Shown here: piece by piece, positions 8,867 through 19,857 of the stretch
How the letters are laid out: every line of letters starts with the position of its first letter
How positions within the stretch are numbered: the stretch's first letter is position 1
Assembly: GCA_903893315.1 (NCBI GenBank)
Contig: CAITLU010000038.1
Span: forward strand, 1 to 64,000
Source of the DNA: an uncultured bacterium
GTDB taxonomy: Bacteria > Desulfobacterota > Binatia > UBA1149 > CAITLU01
Length of the DNA stretch: 64,000 bases
Direction of reading: 5' to 3'
The notes under the pieces: model-generated
What the model saw: the letters and a program-made list of their open reading frames with translations, nothing else
What the model was told of the DNA's origin: nothing
The model's database searches: none
Made by a program: the position numbers and the translations under genes

Positions 8867-10317
8867 CGCAATTCGGGCGTGCTCGGCAGCGCGCTTTCGC
8901 CCATCAGGAATGTGTCGACCTCACGCGCGCACTCGCGCCCTTCCCATATTGCCCACACGACCAGCGACTGTCCGCGGCGGGCGTCACCGCAACAAAAGAC
9001 GCTCTCGGGAGACGACACGTAGTCGCTGCCGGCGCGGACGTTGCCGCGCTCGTCAAGCGCGACGCCGAGGCCGTCCAGCAGCGGGGATTTTTCGGGACCG
9101 ACGAAACCCATCGCCAGCAGCACGAGGTCGGCGGGAATTTCGAATGCCGAGCCCTCGACATCGCGCATCTTGCGGCGGCCGTCGCTGTCGGTGAACCAAT
9201 CGACCCGCACGCACTCGAGGGCGCGCACGTGTCCATCCTTGCCGAGGAAGCGACGGGTATTTACCGCGAACTCGCGCTGCCCTCCTTCTTCGTGTGACGT
9301 CGATGTGCGCAGCGTCATCGGCCAGTAGGGCCACGGCATGTCCGGCGTGCGCGCCTCGGGAGGCCTCGGCAGGATCTCCAGCTGTGTGACGCTGGCGGCG
9401 CCGTGACGGTTGGAGGTACCGATGCAGTCGGATCCGGTATCGCCGCCGCCGATCACCACGACGTGCTTGCCGGTTGCCAGCAGCGTCCCGGCCTTGTCGT
9501 TCGTGTCGCCTGCAACGCGTTTGTTTTGCTGCGGCAGGAAATCCATCGCGAAGTGGATGCCGCCGAGTTCGCGCCCCGTGACGCTCAGATCTCGCGATTG
9601 CGTGGAACCGATGCACAGAGCGACGGCATCGAAGTCGCGGCGCAGTTGCTCGGCCGACACGTCGCTTCCCACCGCGATGCCGGTGCGAAAGGTGACGCCT
9701 TCAAGCTGCATCTGCTCGACACGCCGATCGATCAGGTGCTTCTCCATCTTGAAATCGGGGATGCCGTAGCGCAGCAGGCCGCCGATGCGGTCGGCCCGTT
9801 CGAACACCGTCACGTCGTGGCCGGCGCGGGCGAGTTGCTGGGCGCAGGCCAGTCCTGCCGGTCCCGAGCCGACAACCGCTACATTCTTGCCGGTCCTGAC
9901 GGACGCGGGTTGAGGACGCACGAAGCCGGCCTTCCACGCGTGATCGATGACGTTCTTCTCGATCAGCTTGATGGTGACGGGCTCGTCGTTGATGTTCAGG
10001 ACGCAAGCTTCCTCGCAAGGCGCCGGACAGACCCTTCCGGTGAACTCGGGGAAGTTGTTGGTGGCGTGCAAGGCCTCGATCGCTTCCTTCCAGCGGCCTC
10101 GATAGACGAGGTCGTTCCAATCCGGAATCACGTTGCCGAGCGGGCAGCCGTTGTGACAGAACGGGGTGCCGCAATCCATGCAGCGCGCACCTTGGGTTCT
10201 GAGCGCGTCCTGCGACGGCTTGCCCTCGAGTTCGTTCCAATCGCCAAGACGTTCCTGGACCGGGCGCCTGTCCGGCACCTCGCGGCGGTACTCCATGAAT
10301 CCGGTGATCTTTCCCAT
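8863..10317 (-). CDS. gltD: glutamate synthase (NADPH) small subunit
   Basis: Beta subunit of GOGAT, which passes electrons from NADPH through FAD and 4Fe-4S clusters to the large subunit for glutamate formation. 484 residues, the usual length. The N-terminal Fe-S domain shows [17 protein letters not shown] and [13 protein letters not shown]. The FAD motif is [19 protein letters not shown] and the second dinucleotide (NADPH) motif is [17 protein letters not shown]. The C-terminal part has the conserved [21 protein letters not shown]. It lies 88 bases after gltB on the same strand and is translated after it. Confidence 0.96.
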   Translation of the reverse strand: MGKITGFMEYRREVPDRRPVQERLGDWNELEGKPSQDALRTQGARCMDCGTPFCHNGCPLGNVIPDWNDLVYRGRWKEAIEALHATNNFPEFTGRVCPAPCEEACVLNINDEPVTIKLIEKNVIDHAWKAGFVRPQPASVRTGKNVAVVGSGPAGLACAQQLARAGHDVTVFERADRIGGLLRYGIPDFKMEKHLIDRRVEQMQLEGVTFRTGIAVGSDVSAEQLRRDFDAVALCIGSTQSRDLSVTGRELGGIHFAMDFLPQQNKRVAGDTNDKAGTLLATGKHVVVIGGGDTGSDCIGTSNRHGAASVTQLEILPRPPEARTPDMPWPYWPMTLRTSTSHEEGGQREFAVNTRRFLGKDGHVRALECVRVDWFTDSDGRRKMRDVEGSAFEIPADLVLLAMGFVGPEKSPLLDGLGVALDERGNVRAGSDYVSSPESVFCCGDARRGQSLVVWAIWEGRECAREVDTFLMGESALPSTPELR

Positions 10318-10405
10318 CGTTCTGCCGTTCGTTCCCAGTTGTCCGGTGGCTTGTCCCGGGGTTTCTTCCTGACGCCTTCCGGCGCACGTCGCAAGCGCCG
10401 TCAGG

Positions 10406-13400
10406 TCAGACTGTTGCCAGCTTTTGTGCTTCCACGTCCAGGTTCATCGATTCGAGCACCTTGCGGTACTCGGTCGGCATCACCTTGACGAAACTGCGGC
10501 ACCCCTCGTCCCACGAGTCGAGCAGGCCTTTGGCTACGGTACTCTTCGTGTACTGAAGGTGACGCGACAGGAGTTGGTGCACGCGGCGGCGGTCTTCGTC
10601 GTCCTGAAGCGGAAGAAGTTCCACCATGTCGAGGTTGCAGCGGCTCCTGAACTTGCCGTCTTCGTCCAGTACGTACGCCACGCCTCCGCTCATGCCGGCT
10701 GCGAAGTTGCGTCCGGTAGGTCCCAGACACAATACCAGCCCCCTGGTCATGTATTCGCAGCCGTGGTCTCCGATGCCTTCGACCACTGCGGTAGCGCCGC
10801 TGTTGCGGACGCAGAAGCGTTCGCCTGCGCGTCCGCGAATGAACACCTCGCCTGCGGTGGCACCGTAAAGCGCCACGTTGCCGATCAGGATGTTGTCTTC
10901 GGGGCGGAAGGTCGATCCGGAGGGAGGCAGAACCACGATCTGTCCTCCCGACATGCCCTTGGCGACGTAATCGTTGGCGTCGCCGGTGAGCGTGAGGGAG
11001 ATGCCGCCGGCCAGGAAAGCTCCGAAGCTCTGCCCCGCCGATCCATCGAAGTCGACCTGGATGGTGTAGGGCGGCAAGCCAGCTTCGCCGTAGCGCTTGG
11101 CCACTTCGTGCGACAGCGTCGTGCCCACGGTGCGATCGGTATTGCGGATCGACATCGCGATCTGCACTGCCTTGCGCTCTTCGAGCGCCGGTCTGGCACG
11201 CCGCACTATTTCGTTGTCGAGAGACTTCTCCAGGCCGTGGTCCTGGCTGCCGGTACCGCTGATGCCTACGCTCGGCGCGACAGTGGGGCGATAAAGGATA
11301 GGCGAGAAGTCGATGCCTTTGGCCTTCCAGTGGGTGATGTTGTCGCGGACCTTCAGGTGCTCGACGCGTCCGGTCATTTCCTGCACGGTGCGAAATCCAA
11401 GATAGGCCATCAACTCGCGCAGTTCTTCGGCGATGAAGAACATGAAGTTGATGATGTGCTCTGGTTGGCCGGTGAAGCGTTTGCGCAACACCGGGTCCTG
11501 GGTGGCGATGCCGACAGGGCAGGTGTTCAGATGGCACTTGCGCATCATGATGCAGCCCTCCGACACCAGCGCCGCGGTTGCGAAGCCGAACTCGTCGGCG
11601 CCGAGCAGCGCCGCGACGGCGACGTCGCGGCCGGTCTTGAGCTGACCGTCCGTCTCGACGCGGATGCGGCTGCGCAGGTCGTTCTCCACCAGTACCTGCT
11701 GGGCTTCGGCCAGGCCGAGTTCCCAGGGAATACCCGCGTGTTTGATCGAACTGAGCGGTGAGGCGCCGGTGCCGCCGTCGTGTCCGCTGATCAGCACCAC
11801 GTCGGCCTTGGCCTTGGAAACGCCGGCCGCGATCGTGCCGACACCGACCTCAGACACCAGCTTCACACTGATGCGTGCGGCGGGGTTCGAACTCTTCAGA
11901 TCGTGGATCAACTGCGAGAGATCTTCTATCGAGTAGATGTCGTGGTGAGGCGGCGGCGAAATCAATCCGACGCCCGGAGTCGAATACCTGGTCTTGGCGA
12001 TGACTTCGTCTACCTTGTGTCCGGGCAGTTGTCCGCCCTCGCCGGGCTTGGCGCCCTGGGCCATCTTGATCTGCAGTTCGCTGGCGTTGGTGAGGTAGTT
12101 GATGGTGACGCCGAAACGTCCCGATGCTACCTGCTTGATCGCGCTGCGTGCGGAATCACCGTTGGCAAGCGGTTCGTAGCGCCACGGTTCTTCGCCGCCT
12201 TCTCCGGTATTGGACTTGGCGCCGATGCGGTTCATCGCGATCGCGAGCGTCACGTGTGCTTCGCGCGAGATCGATCCGAAGGACATCGCGCCGGTCTTGA
12301 AGCGCTTGACGATCTCCACCGCAGGCTCGACCTCGTCGAGGGGCACGGGCTGCGGGCCTGGCACGAAATCGAGAAGACTGCGCAAGGTGCACAGGTGGGC
12401 GTCCTGCTCGTTGACCAGCGTCGAGTAACTCTTGAACGCCTGGTAGCTTCCGGAACGAACGGCGTGTTGAAGGCGCGCGATGGTCTCGGGATTGAAGAGG
12501 TGGAACTCTCCGCGCCGGCGCCAGTAGTACTGGCCGCCGGGCTCGAGGCCCGAATCGTCGCCCACTTCCACGCGCCAGGCTCTGCTGTGACGCATGTTCA
12601 CTTCGGTGGCCAGTACGTCGAAGCCGACTCCCTGGATGCGCGAAGCGGTCCACGCGAAGCAGCGGTCGATCACCTGCTGGCTCAGGCCGATGGCTTCGAA
12701 AATCTGCGCGCCGCGATAGCTGGCCAGAGTCGAGATGCCCATCTTGGACATCGTCTTCATGAGGCCCTTGCCGATCGCTTTGCGGAAGTGCTCGACCGCG
12801 TCGTCTTCGTCCTGACCATGAAGCTGTGATTCGTCGGACATGCCGGCGAGAGTATCCAGGGCCAGGTAGGGATTGACCGCGCTGCATCCGTATCCGGACA
12901 ACAGCGCAAAGTGCATGACTTCGCGAGGCTCGGCCGATTCGAGCACGATGCCGGCCAGCATCCGTTGGCCGCTGCGGATCAGGTGGTGGTGCACCGCGCC
13001 GACGGCGAGCAGCGACGGCACCGGATCCTTGGTACGGCTGATGCCTCGGTCGGAGAGGATCAGGATCTCGTGTCCCTCGCTGACCGCGCGCGAAGCTTCC
13101 ACGCAGATGGTGTCGAGTGCGGCCAACAGACCGTCGGCGCCGCTGCCGGCTGGGAACAGGATGGAAATCACCTTGGCGCTGATGCCGCTGACGTTGACCT
13201 CGCGGATCTTGGCGAGATCCTCGTTGGTGAGGATGGGGTGGGGCAGGCGCAGCTGGCGGCAGTGCCCAGCGGTCTCCTCGAAAAGGTTGCCCTGGCGTCC
13301 GACCGAGGTGTCGATCGACATGATCAGCTCTTCGCGGATCGAGTCGATCGGCGGGTTCGTGACCTGCGCGAAAAGTTGTTTGAAGTAATTGAACACGAGC

Positions 13401-14965
13401 TGCGGCTTGTCGGACAGACAAGCCAGCGGCGTGTCGGTTCCCATCGAGCCGACAGGCTCCTGCCCGTTCAGAGCCATCGGCTGGAGCAGCATCGAGAGGT
13501 CTTCGCGCGTGTAGCCGAAGAGATTGTGGAGTCTCTCCAGTTCTTCGCCGGCCAAGTGCCACTCCGCACTGTTCGCCGTCGGCAGATCGGCGAGGTTGAC
13601 GGTGTTGTCGCGCAGCCACAATCCGTAGGGCTGGCGCGCCGACATCTTCAGCTTGATCTCGTCATCGGCGACGATGCGTTGTTCGTCGAGGTCGACGTAG
13701 AAGAGCCGGCCCGGCTTGAGGCGGTCCTTGAGGATTATGTCTTCGGGGGCGATGTCGACCACGCCGGTTTCGGAGGCCATCACCACCATGCCGTCCTTGG
13801 TGACGATATAGCGTGATGGTCGCAGCCCGTTGCGGTCCAGGACCGCACCTATGCGGCGCCCGTCGCTGAACGCGATGGATGCGGGGCCGTCCCACGGCTC
13901 CATCAGCGCGGCGTGGTAACGGTAGAAGGCGCGCCTCTCTTCCGGCATCGACTCGTGCTTTTCCCAGGCTTCGGGGATCATCATCGTCACTGCGTGCGGC
14001 AGCGACCGTCCGGTCTGCACGAGCAGTTCCATTGCGTTGTCGAACGAGGCCGAATCGCTCTGCCCGGGCGTGATGATCGGGAGCAGCTTCTGCATGTCGT
14101 CGCCGAACAGCGGCGACGCGAACAGCTTCTCGCGCGCGGTCATCCAGTTGATGTTGCCGCGCAGCGTGTTGATCTCGCCGTTGTGGGCCATGTATCGGAA
14201 AGGGTGAGCCAGGCGCCAGGTCGGCATCGTGTTGGTGCTGAAGCGCGAGTGGACCAGTGCCAGGGCGCTGCTCATCAGCGGGTCGACGAGATCAGGATAG
14301 AAACCGTCGAGCTGAGCCGAGGTGAGCATTCCCTTGTAGACGATGGTGCGGCACGAGAAGCTGCACAGGTAGAACGAGCGGGCAATCTCGTCGCCCTGCA
14401 CGCTGGCGCGGCGCTCGGCGCTGCGCCTGGCGGTGTAGAGGCGCCTTTCGAGGTCCTGTTCCGAAATCTCCTCGTTCGGGACGACGAAGACCTGAGCGAT
14501 GTCGGGCCGCGCTCTGTCTGCGACTTCGCCGACGAAGCGCTGGCCGGTTTCGGGATTGACCGTGACGAGCGGTACGTCGCGCCATCCCAGAACCTTGAGC
14601 CCGGAATTGCGGCAGGCCTCCTTGAGACAGCGCTGCGACCATTCCTTGGCGGCCTGAGCGCGCGGCAGGAATACCATGCCGACCCCGTAACAACCGCGGG
14701 CCGGAAGAGTGAAGCCGAGTTCCCCGCAACGCTCACTCAGCAATTCGTGGGGGACTTGCAGCATGACTCCGGCGCCGTCACCGGTTTCCGCATCGCAACC
14801 GCAAGCTCCACGATGCTCGAGGCGCTTGAGGACCTCGATGCCGGTGGCGACGATGGCGTGACTACGCTCGCCGCGGACATTGACGACGAAGCCGACGCCG
14901 CAGGCGTCGCGTTCGGCGAAGGGCTCGGAAAGCCCGCCGGGTCGACCGGCTCTTTGCTCTAGCAT
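10406..14965 (-). CDS. gltB: glutamate synthase (NADPH) large subunit
   Basis: Alpha subunit of GOGAT, which makes two glutamates from glutamine and 2-oxoglutarate. About 1519 residues from ATG 14965, chosen over the TTG at 14971 because GGAAGG (14978-14983) is correctly spaced for it. Cys22 in ERDACGVGF is the expected catalytic residue after propeptide removal (class II amidotransferase domain). A central domain follows, then the FMN synthase domain with the 3Fe-4S cysteines in [17 protein letters not shown], and the GxGxG C-terminal beta-helix ([19 protein letters not shown]). Promoter and Lrp-type repeats lie upstream. Confidence 0.97.
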   Translation of the reverse strand: MLEQRAGRPGGLSEPFAERDACGVGFVVNVRGERSHAIVATGIEVLKRLEHRGACGCDAETGDGAGVMLQVPHELLSERCGELGFTLPARGCYGVGMVFLPRAQAAKEWSQRCLKEACRNSGLKVLGWRDVPLVTVNPETGQRFVGEVADRARPDIAQVFVVPNEEISEQDLERRLYTARRSAERRASVQGDEIARSFYLCSFSCRTIVYKGMLTSAQLDGFYPDLVDPLMSSALALVHSRFSTNTMPTWRLAHPFRYMAHNGEINTLRGNINWMTAREKLFASPLFGDDMQKLLPIITPGQSDSASFDNAMELLVQTGRSLPHAVTMMIPEAWEKHESMPEERRAFYRYHAALMEPWDGPASIAFSDGRRIGAVLDRNGLRPSRYIVTKDGMVVMASETGVVDIAPEDIILKDRLKPGRLFYVDLDEQRIVADDEIKLKMSARQPYGLWLRDNTVNLADLPTANSAEWHLAGEELERLHNLFGYTREDLSMLLQPMALNGQEPVGSMGTDTPLACLSDKPQLVFNYFKQLFAQVTNPPIDSIREELIMSIDTSVGRQGNLFEETAGHCRQLRLPHPILTNEDLAKIREVNVSGISAKVISILFPAGSGADGLLAALDTICVEASRAVSEGHEILILSDRGISRTKDPVPSLLAVGAVHHHLIRSGQRMLAGIVLESAEPREVMHFALLSGYGCSAVNPYLALDTLAGMSDESQLHGQDEDDAVEHFRKAIGKGLMKTMSKMGISTLASYRGAQIFEAIGLSQQVIDRCFAWTASRIQGVGFDVLATEVNMRHSRAWRVEVGDDSGLEPGGQYYWRRRGEFHLFNPETIARLQHAVRSGSYQAFKSYSTLVNEQDAHLCTLRSLLDFVPGPQPVPLDEVEPAVEIVKRFKTGAMSFGSISREAHVTLAIAMNRIGAKSNTGEGGEEPWRYEPLANGDSARSAIKQVASGRFGVTINYLTNASELQIKMAQGAKPGEGGQLPGHKVDEVIAKTRYSTPGVGLISPPPHHDIYSIEDLSQLIHDLKSSNPAARISVKLVSEVGVGTIAAGVSKAKADVVLISGHDGGTGASPLSSIKHAGIPWELGLAEAQQVLVENDLRSRIRVETDGQLKTGRDVAVAALLGADEFGFATAALVSEGCIMMRKCHLNTCPVGIATQDPVLRKRFTGQPEHIINFMFFIAEELRELMAYLGFRTVQEMTGRVEHLKVRDNITHWKAKGIDFSPILYRPTVAPSVGISGTGSQDHGLEKSLDNEIVRRARPALEERKAVQIAMSIRNTDRTVGTTLSHEVAKRYGEAGLPPYTIQVDFDGSAGQSFGAFLAGGISLTLTGDANDYVAKGMSGGQIVVLPPSGSTFRPEDNILIGNVALYGATAGEVFIRGRAGERFCVRNSGATAVVEGIGDHGCEYMTRGLVLCLGPTGRNFAAGMSGGVAYVLDEDGKFRSRCNLDMVELLPLQDDEDRRRVHQLLSRHLQYTKSTVAKGLLDSWDEGCRSFVKVMPTEYRKVLESMNLDVEAQKLATV

Positions 14966-15031
14966 GCTCAATACCTTCCGTTGTCTCGTCGACGAGGGGC
15001 CGGGACGCGGACCGCAAGTGGGCGGCCCCGG

Positions 15032-15060
15032 AACCTAGAGAATACGCATAAAGATGTCAA
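15032..15060 (-). promoter_or_regulatory. sigma70-type promoter of gltB
   Basis: On the minus strand TTGACA (15060-15055) is followed, after exactly 17 bases, by TAGGTT (15037-15032). That would start transcription near 15025 and give a leader of about 60 bases before the gltB ATG. Spacing and hexamers fit a housekeeping promoter. The inverted repeats at 15063-15130 lie directly upstream, the position expected for an activator such as Lrp. Confidence 0.6.
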
Positions 15061-15062
15061 TC

Positions 15063-15130
15063 GGACTACGCAGGTGGCCTAACTTGGGTTGACTTACCGA
15101 CAAAAGCGGCCTAGGTAGGTCAAGTAGTCC
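15063..15130. promoter_or_regulatory. nested inverted repeats, likely Lrp-family operator
   Basis: Two inverted repeats share one centre. The outer pair is GGACTAC (15063-15069) and GTAGTCC (15124-15130), perfect. The inner pair is TTGACTTACC (15089-15098) and GGTAGGTCAA (15114-15123), 9 of 10 matching. The right arms are contiguous and the left arms are 19 bases apart. TTGACT 15089 plus TAGGTA 15112 (17-base spacing) could also be the promoter of the Lrp-like gene, so its own promoter would sit inside the operator. The site lies between divergent gltB and the regulator. Confidence 0.55.
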
Positions 15131-15156
15131 ACGAATGTGGCCAGAAGGGGAAGTCG

Positions 15157-15732
15157 ATGAGGAAGCTGGATTCCCGAGAAACCGAGATCGCCAAGGCGCT
15201 GATCCGAAACCCGCGTCTGTCCGACAACCGCCTGGGTGAGCTTTACGACATTCCGGTGCGAACAGTAAGCCGCAAGCGCGTGCGCATGGAGCGCGACGGC
15301 CTGCTGCGCTACTTCGCGGAGGTCGACATGTCGGCCGAAGGAACCGGCCACTGTCCCTGCTCACACCTGTACATCATTCGCTTCAAAGTCGGAGTCACCG
15401 TGAGCCAGATCCAGGACGAGATTCACGACGAGCCGACGGTGGTCACGGTCTTCACTCAATTGATACGCGAATCGTATGTTGCCGAGATCGACGGCAGGGT
15501 GGCGCTGGTGATGGTGGTCGAAGGCACCTCCGACGCCGATGTCGTGCAGAGCTTTCAGGACAAGATCGTTCCTTCACTGCAGAAGAACCACGGCAAGGAT
15601 TCGATCGAAGACATCTCGACCATCCGCCTGCTCGGCCGCGTGCGCATCCTGCGCAACTATCTACCGGCCGTCAACATGGAGAACGGCATGATGAAACCGG
15701 ATTGGAGCACTGACTCCATTTTCGTCGCATGA
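15157..15732 (+). CDS. Lrp/AsnC family transcriptional regulator
   Basis: 191 residues. The N-terminal winged helix-turn-helix is clear: LDSRETEIAKALIRNPRLSD, then NRLGELYDIPVRTVSRKRVR as recognition region. A longer C-terminal half follows, with an LYIIRFKVGVTVSQIQ strand and the ESYVAEIDGRVALVMVVEG stretch resembling a ligand-binding RAM-like domain, though more diverged than in classic Lrp. The ribosome site AGAAGGGG precedes ATG 15157. It is divergent from gltB, a classic Lrp target, so control of nitrogen assimilation is likely. The next gene overlaps its stop (ATGA). Confidence 0.8.
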   Translation: MRKLDSRETEIAKALIRNPRLSDNRLGELYDIPVRTVSRKRVRMERDGLLRYFAEVDMSAEGTGHCPCSHLYIIRFKVGVTVSQIQDEIHDEPTVVTVFTQLIRESYVAEIDGRVALVMVVEGTSDADVVQSFQDKIVPSLQKNHGKDSIEDISTIRLLGRVRILRNYLPAVNMENGMMKPDWSTDSIFVA

Positions 15733-16511
15733 TGAAGCGTTATGGACCTTGGGCGCTGGTTACCGGCGCGTCCTCCGGAATCGGCCGCGGTTTCGCGTTG
15801 GCGTTGGCCGAACGTGGTATCGCGGTCGTGCTGGTTGCGCGGCGGCGCGCGCTTCTGGACGAGGTTGCGGCCGAGATCGCTGCCAGGTTCCGCGTTTCCA
15901 CCCGCGTGATCGTCCTGGATCTGGCGGCCGCCGGCGCATCTGCTTCGCTGGCGGCTGCGGTTGCGGATCTCGAGATCGGGCTGCTGATAGCCAACGCCGG
16001 TACCGGCTGGATCGGCCGCTTCGATCTGCAGACACTCGAAACGCACACGAGCATGATCCGGCTGCACTGCGAGAGCACGGTGGAACTTACCGCGCGCTTG
16101 ATGCCGGCGATGAAACAGCGTGGACGCGGTGGTGTCATCATCGTTTCTTCCATGGGCGGCCTGATACCGGTTCCGTACTATGCGCTGTACGGCGGAACCA
16201 AGGCTTTCCTTCTCAATTGGGGTGAAGCACTGGCCATTGAGATGCAGGGCAGCGGTGTCGACGTGATGGTGGTGGCGCCGGGCGACACCAAGACCGGCTT
16301 CCAGGAGGTCGCCGGGGAAATGTCGACGCGTTGGTCGAGCGTTGAAGACGTGGTGAGGCAAACGCTGGAAGGACTGGGTCGCAGGAGTCTGGTGGTGCCG
16401 GGCCTGGAGAACAAACTGTCGTTGATCGCGGCGCGGTTTCTGCCGCGATCGTGGTTGATGCGCATGGTGGAGAAACGGCAAAGAGAGCAGACGCCGCGTG
16501 AACGCCGCTAG
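15729..16511 (+). CDS. short-chain dehydrogenase/reductase
   Basis: 260-residue classical SDR. The nucleotide-binding TGASSGIGRG lies at residues 13-22, ANAGTG replaces the usual NNAG, and the catalytic set is IIVSSMGG (Ser) with YALYGGTKAF (Tyr-x3-Lys). The C-terminus is basic with a possible membrane-leaning stretch (FLPRSWLMRMVEKRQREQ), a pattern seen in lipid-acting SDRs. It overlaps the regulator upstream by 4 bases and the secreted-protein gene downstream by 14. The substrate is unknown. Confidence 0.85.
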   Translation: MMKRYGPWALVTGASSGIGRGFALALAERGIAVVLVARRRALLDEVAAEIAARFRVSTRVIVLDLAAAGASASLAAAVADLEIGLLIANAGTGWIGRFDLQTLETHTSMIRLHCESTVELTARLMPAMKQRGRGGVIIVSSMGGLIPVPYYALYGGTKAFLLNWGEALAIEMQGSGVDVMVVAPGDTKTGFQEVAGEMSTRWSSVEDVVRQTLEGLGRRSLVVPGLENKLSLIAARFLPRSWLMRMVEKRQREQTPRERR

Positions 16512-16920
16512 CCTGTCGTTTGCGCTCGCGCTGGCGGTTGTGCTGGTTGCGTCGACCGGCGCACGCGGCGAACAACCGAAGTACGACGAGTTCGGTCGGC
16601 GGCCGCCGCAGGGCGACAGCGGCCTGTCGATTCCCGATCCGATGCTCGACTCGCGTTGGCCGATGCCCGAGCCGGGCGCTTCGGGGTCCAAGGCCGAGAC
16701 AATCGACAGCGACGAGGAACGGCTCGACCCTCTGCACGAAGAAAAGTCGGGCGACTACGCGCCGCCGGTGAAATCGGACGACGACTATCCGTCGGTGGAA
16801 GAACTGCTGCGCCGGGGGCCTGCAACCGAGGGAGTCGTGGCGCCGGCGCCGCTGCCGCCCACGCAGGAACAACAGATGGACGGTGCCCGGCGCGAGACCG
16901 GCGCCCAAGCGGAGAAATAG
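16498..16920 (+). CDS. small secreted hypothetical protein
   Basis: 140 residues starting at GTG 16498. Residues 1-25 (MNAASLSFALALAVVLVASTGARG) form a good signal peptide. The mature part is acidic, proline-rich and predicted disordered (DSDEERLDPLHEEKSGDYAPP, then VAPAPLPPTQEQQ) with no cysteine or recognised domain. It is therefore likely exported to the periplasm or surface. It overlaps the SDR and ends two bases before the next gene, so it belongs to the same transcript. Function not recognised. Confidence 0.6.
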   Translation: MNAASLSFALALAVVLVASTGARGEQPKYDEFGRRPPQGDSGLSIPDPMLDSRWPMPEPGASGSKAETIDSDEERLDPLHEEKSGDYAPPVKSDDDYPSVEELLRRGPATEGVVAPAPLPPTQEQQMDGARRETGAQAEK

Positions 16921-16922
16921 CC

Positions 16923-17384
16923 ATGGCCAACGTACGTTCCAGGATCGAACTCAGCGAAGCAGAGCAGCGTGAATTCGTCGAGCGCAGCAAGACCGTCATC
17001 ATGGGGACCATCAATCACGACGGATACCCGCATCTGGTGCCGATGTGGTTCAACGTGATCGAAGGCCTCGTGCACATGCACACCTACAAGACCTCGCAGA
17101 AGGCCTTGAACGCCCAGCGCAACCCGAAGGGATCTCTGCTGGTAGAAGACGGCGTGGATTACGACAAGCTGCGCGGCGTCTTCATGCGCGGGCGTTTCGA
17201 AATCATCGACGATCAGGAACTCTGCTACCGCATCGCCGTGATGTCGGCGAAAAAATACCAGGGGCTCAGCGAAGAACAGGCCGGCGACGGTCTTCGCCGC
17301 TACGTGCGCAAGCGCGTAGCGCTGGTCTTCCATCCCGAGAAGATCTCGAGTTGGGATCACGGCAAGATCGGGCGCGGCGAGTAG
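16923..17384 (+). CDS. pyridoxamine 5'-phosphate oxidase-like flavin/F420-binding protein
   Basis: 153 residues with the split-barrel fold of the PNPOx-like family, which binds FMN or F420. Landmarks are SKTVIMGTINHDGYPHLVPM at about residues 25-44 (phosphate-binding strand) and MHTYKTSQKALNAQRNP, followed by FMRGRFEIIDDQ. It begins directly after the secreted-protein stop and is the last gene of the Lrp-like operon. The exact redox substrate cannot be told; members act in quinone, F420 or heme chemistry. Confidence 0.78.
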   Translation: MANVRSRIELSEAEQREFVERSKTVIMGTINHDGYPHLVPMWFNVIEGLVHMHTYKTSQKALNAQRNPKGSLLVEDGVDYDKLRGVFMRGRFEIIDDQELCYRIAVMSAKKYQGLSEEQAGDGLRRYVRKRVALVFHPEKISSWDHGKIGRGE

Positions 17385-17441
17385 GAACTGCGTGCGCCAA
17401 CTGGCTCCGATCGATCGTAAGCCCGGGGCGGCTTTTGTTTA

Positions 17442-18824
17442 TTACCGCGCCGTCGCCTTGAACGACGCGGCTGTGTTGGCCGACGTTCTGTCGGGAATGA
17501 ACTCGCTCGTCCAGCACTGGCCGCCGCTGCTCAGCAACTGCACTACGACGCTCGGGTCCTGGTCGAAGTAGGCGGCGCTGGCGGCCGGTCCCGGCAGCGG
17601 CAGGCGGATCCCGCTGCCGGTTAACGTGATCTTTCTGCGGCCGGTCGCGCCGGGCTTGATCAGCAGCCGTTGCACCCCGAAATAGGTGCCGTCCCGGTCG
17701 CTGTAGCTCCAGCCGTTGGGGGCATAGCTGCGCCATGAGGTTTTCGAGGGCGCGACGACGACGGACGCGGCCAGCACCGGTACGGAAGCACTCGTGTCGT
17801 ACACGCAGAGCGCGTACGTCGTGTCGACATCGGGGTTGCCGAGCATATCCTGAGCGAACGCATCTCCTCTGGCCCATTTCCATGTCAGCTGGTCGGCGCG
17901 CGACACGGTCACGTCGCGGATAACTATACTTGCGACGCCCGGCGCGAAGCACAGGCCGGCCTCGGTCGGAATGCCGGCATTGACACAGCCGATGGCGGAG
18001 TCGCAGGAGTCGGTGGTACAGGGATTGGAATCGTCACAGTTTGCCGGCATGGAGCCGGGCACACAGGTGCCGGCGGCGCAGGTGTCGCCGAGCGTGCATA
18101 CGTCGCCGTCGTTGCAGCGTGCGGTATTGCCGGCGTGGTCACAAGCGTCTGTGACGCCGTTGCACCAGTCGTCGGTGCATACGTCGGCGTCGTCGCAGTT
18201 GCGCGGGACGCCGCCTGTGCACCTCCCGCCGGCACAGGCGGCGCCGCTGGTGCAGTAGAGCCCGTCGTTGCAGGCTGAACCGTCGGGCAGCACGGTACAC
18301 GATTCGCCACTGTCGCCGCAGTTACTTCCCGCGGGGCAGGAAGCGAAATAAGTGTAGAGATACACGCTTCCCGGTGGCATGCCGCGATCGGAGCCTCCGG
18401 TATTGCGGTTGATCGGAAAATCGGGTGAATAGTCCGAGAGGTCTATCTCGTGAGACACGATCGCGATTCTGGTCTGGTCGATGTTGTTTTCGCGCGGGTC
18501 GGCCGCGGTGCCGTCTGGGTGCGCGAGTTTGTGCAGCGTCACCGGCCTATATCCGTCGCCGAAACTGGTGCTGTCGTGCTGGCCGTCGAGCTTGCGTGAA
18601 ATGACGAATACCGAGTAGTTGCCATGCTCGTCGCGCAGCGCGTATGAGCTCGTGAGGGGAATCAGAGCGCCGTTGCGTGAGTAGCTGGGGGCGGCATTGA
18701 CGGTCGCGGAGACCATCTCGCTTCCGGCCGCGAAGCGGTTGCGAAGCGAGAGCGCAAGCCAGCCTGAGTGTGGACGAAATCCTCCCTGTTCCGGCATCGT
18801 GTGCGAGGCCACCACACGCCGCAC
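17442..18824 (-). pseudogene. C-terminal part of a degraded secreted protein with Cys-rich repeats
   Basis: An open 460-codon stretch, but apparently only the 3' part of a broken gene. Its first residues (VVASHTMPEQGGFRPHSG) continue a protein whose earlier part lies in another frame just upstream. The middle holds Myxococcus-type Cys-rich repeats (CDDADVCTDDWC, CNDGDVCTLGDTC, CDDSNPCTTDSC). The last 170 residues form a beta-rich module (LTWKWARGD...YALCVYDTS....FKATAR) that I associate with secreted proteins of related GC-rich bacteria (from memory, unverified). Probably a cell-surface protein. Whether this part is still expressed is unclear. Confidence 0.65.
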
Positions 18825-18907
18825 TGGAAGCCGAGGTAATTCTGGTAGCGGTAGCCAGCGCGGCTCGAATAGAGCCAGGTGTCGAGTGCCGCGACACCCA
18901 TTGCGAG

Positions 18908-19615
18908 CTACTTGCCGTAGTACTCGTCTATTTCGGGATGCTGCCGTTTCGTCCGGTATCCGCCCGGACCGGCTTCGTAGGCGACCAGGCGGTAGTCCGG
19001 CCGCCCGGCGGCCGGATTGCTGAGTTTGGCACGCATCGCCGCGGCCGCTTGACGGCCAGTTCTTCGCAGGAATCGTTGGTCGCGGAATAGTTGGCGCCGA
19101 GTACGAAGCGGATCTTGGAGGGGAGATCGTTGGCTGGCCAGGCCGCCGACTACCGAATTACCCGCACCTCCGGTGACCTTGCCCTGCACGTAGACGTTCT
19201 CTACGGGGTCCGCAGTCACCAGTACTCCGGCCAGACCACCTGTCATGTATCCACCGGTGATGTCGACATCGGCGAGACCGACATTCCTTATGTGGCGGGT
19301 TTGCCAATTCGTCTCTCCGAACAGGCCGACCGATGCGTCGGGACGGTAGATGAAGAGATGCGAGATCGCATGGCCCATGCCGTCGAAGCCACCAATGAAC
19401 TTGGAAGTGCCGCTCGGGCCGATCGGCGTGAAGCCAGCGCCGCCGTTCCATGTCGCGGTGTCGGTCGCGTCGATGTCGCTAACCAGGATGTAGTACCGGT
19501 CCAGGGCGCTGTTGGCGCACTGCAAGCCGGTGAGAGTGGCGATCAGGTAGGGATCGCCGGCAGTGCCGGCCCCGGAGTATGGTGCCGGATAGCCCGAGCA
19601 GTCCGGCGCCTGCGC
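18908..19615 (-). pseudogene. N-terminal part of the degraded secreted protein (GLUG-like repeats)
   Basis: Codes for GLUG-type repeat sequence (AGTAGDPYLIATLTGLQC, GGFDGMGHAISHLFIYR, VGLFGE, NVGLADVDITGGYMTGGLAG). An in-frame TGA (19616-19618) interrupts a probable signal peptide (FFSLAAVA stop AQAPDC). After GGLA the sensible reading moves to another frame (DLPSKIRFVLGANYSATN) and then returns for KLSNPAAGRPDYRLVAYE. An in-frame TAG (18908-18910) breaks EIDEYYGK from MGVAALDTWLYSSRAGYRY. Another frame change then joins the 17442-18824 segment. At least two stops and three frame changes are therefore visible. Confidence 0.65.
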
Positions 19616-19857
19616 TCACGCGACGGCAGCCAGGGAGAAGAAGCCGCACGTGAGTGACCGAACAGAGCCCGGCCAGTGCCTGCGGTATCCGGGAAAGAGG
19701 CGCGGCCCGACCTGGTCGTCGACCGCAGCAGGAGACGACGGGCTCGCGCCTCATGCCGGATTTTTCAGATGCGCGACAACGTGACACGGAGGACTTCCTG
19801 CGTGTGCGCCGGCCGCTTTCGCCAGAGCGCGGCCCATGGTCGCGAATTGCGGCCAGC

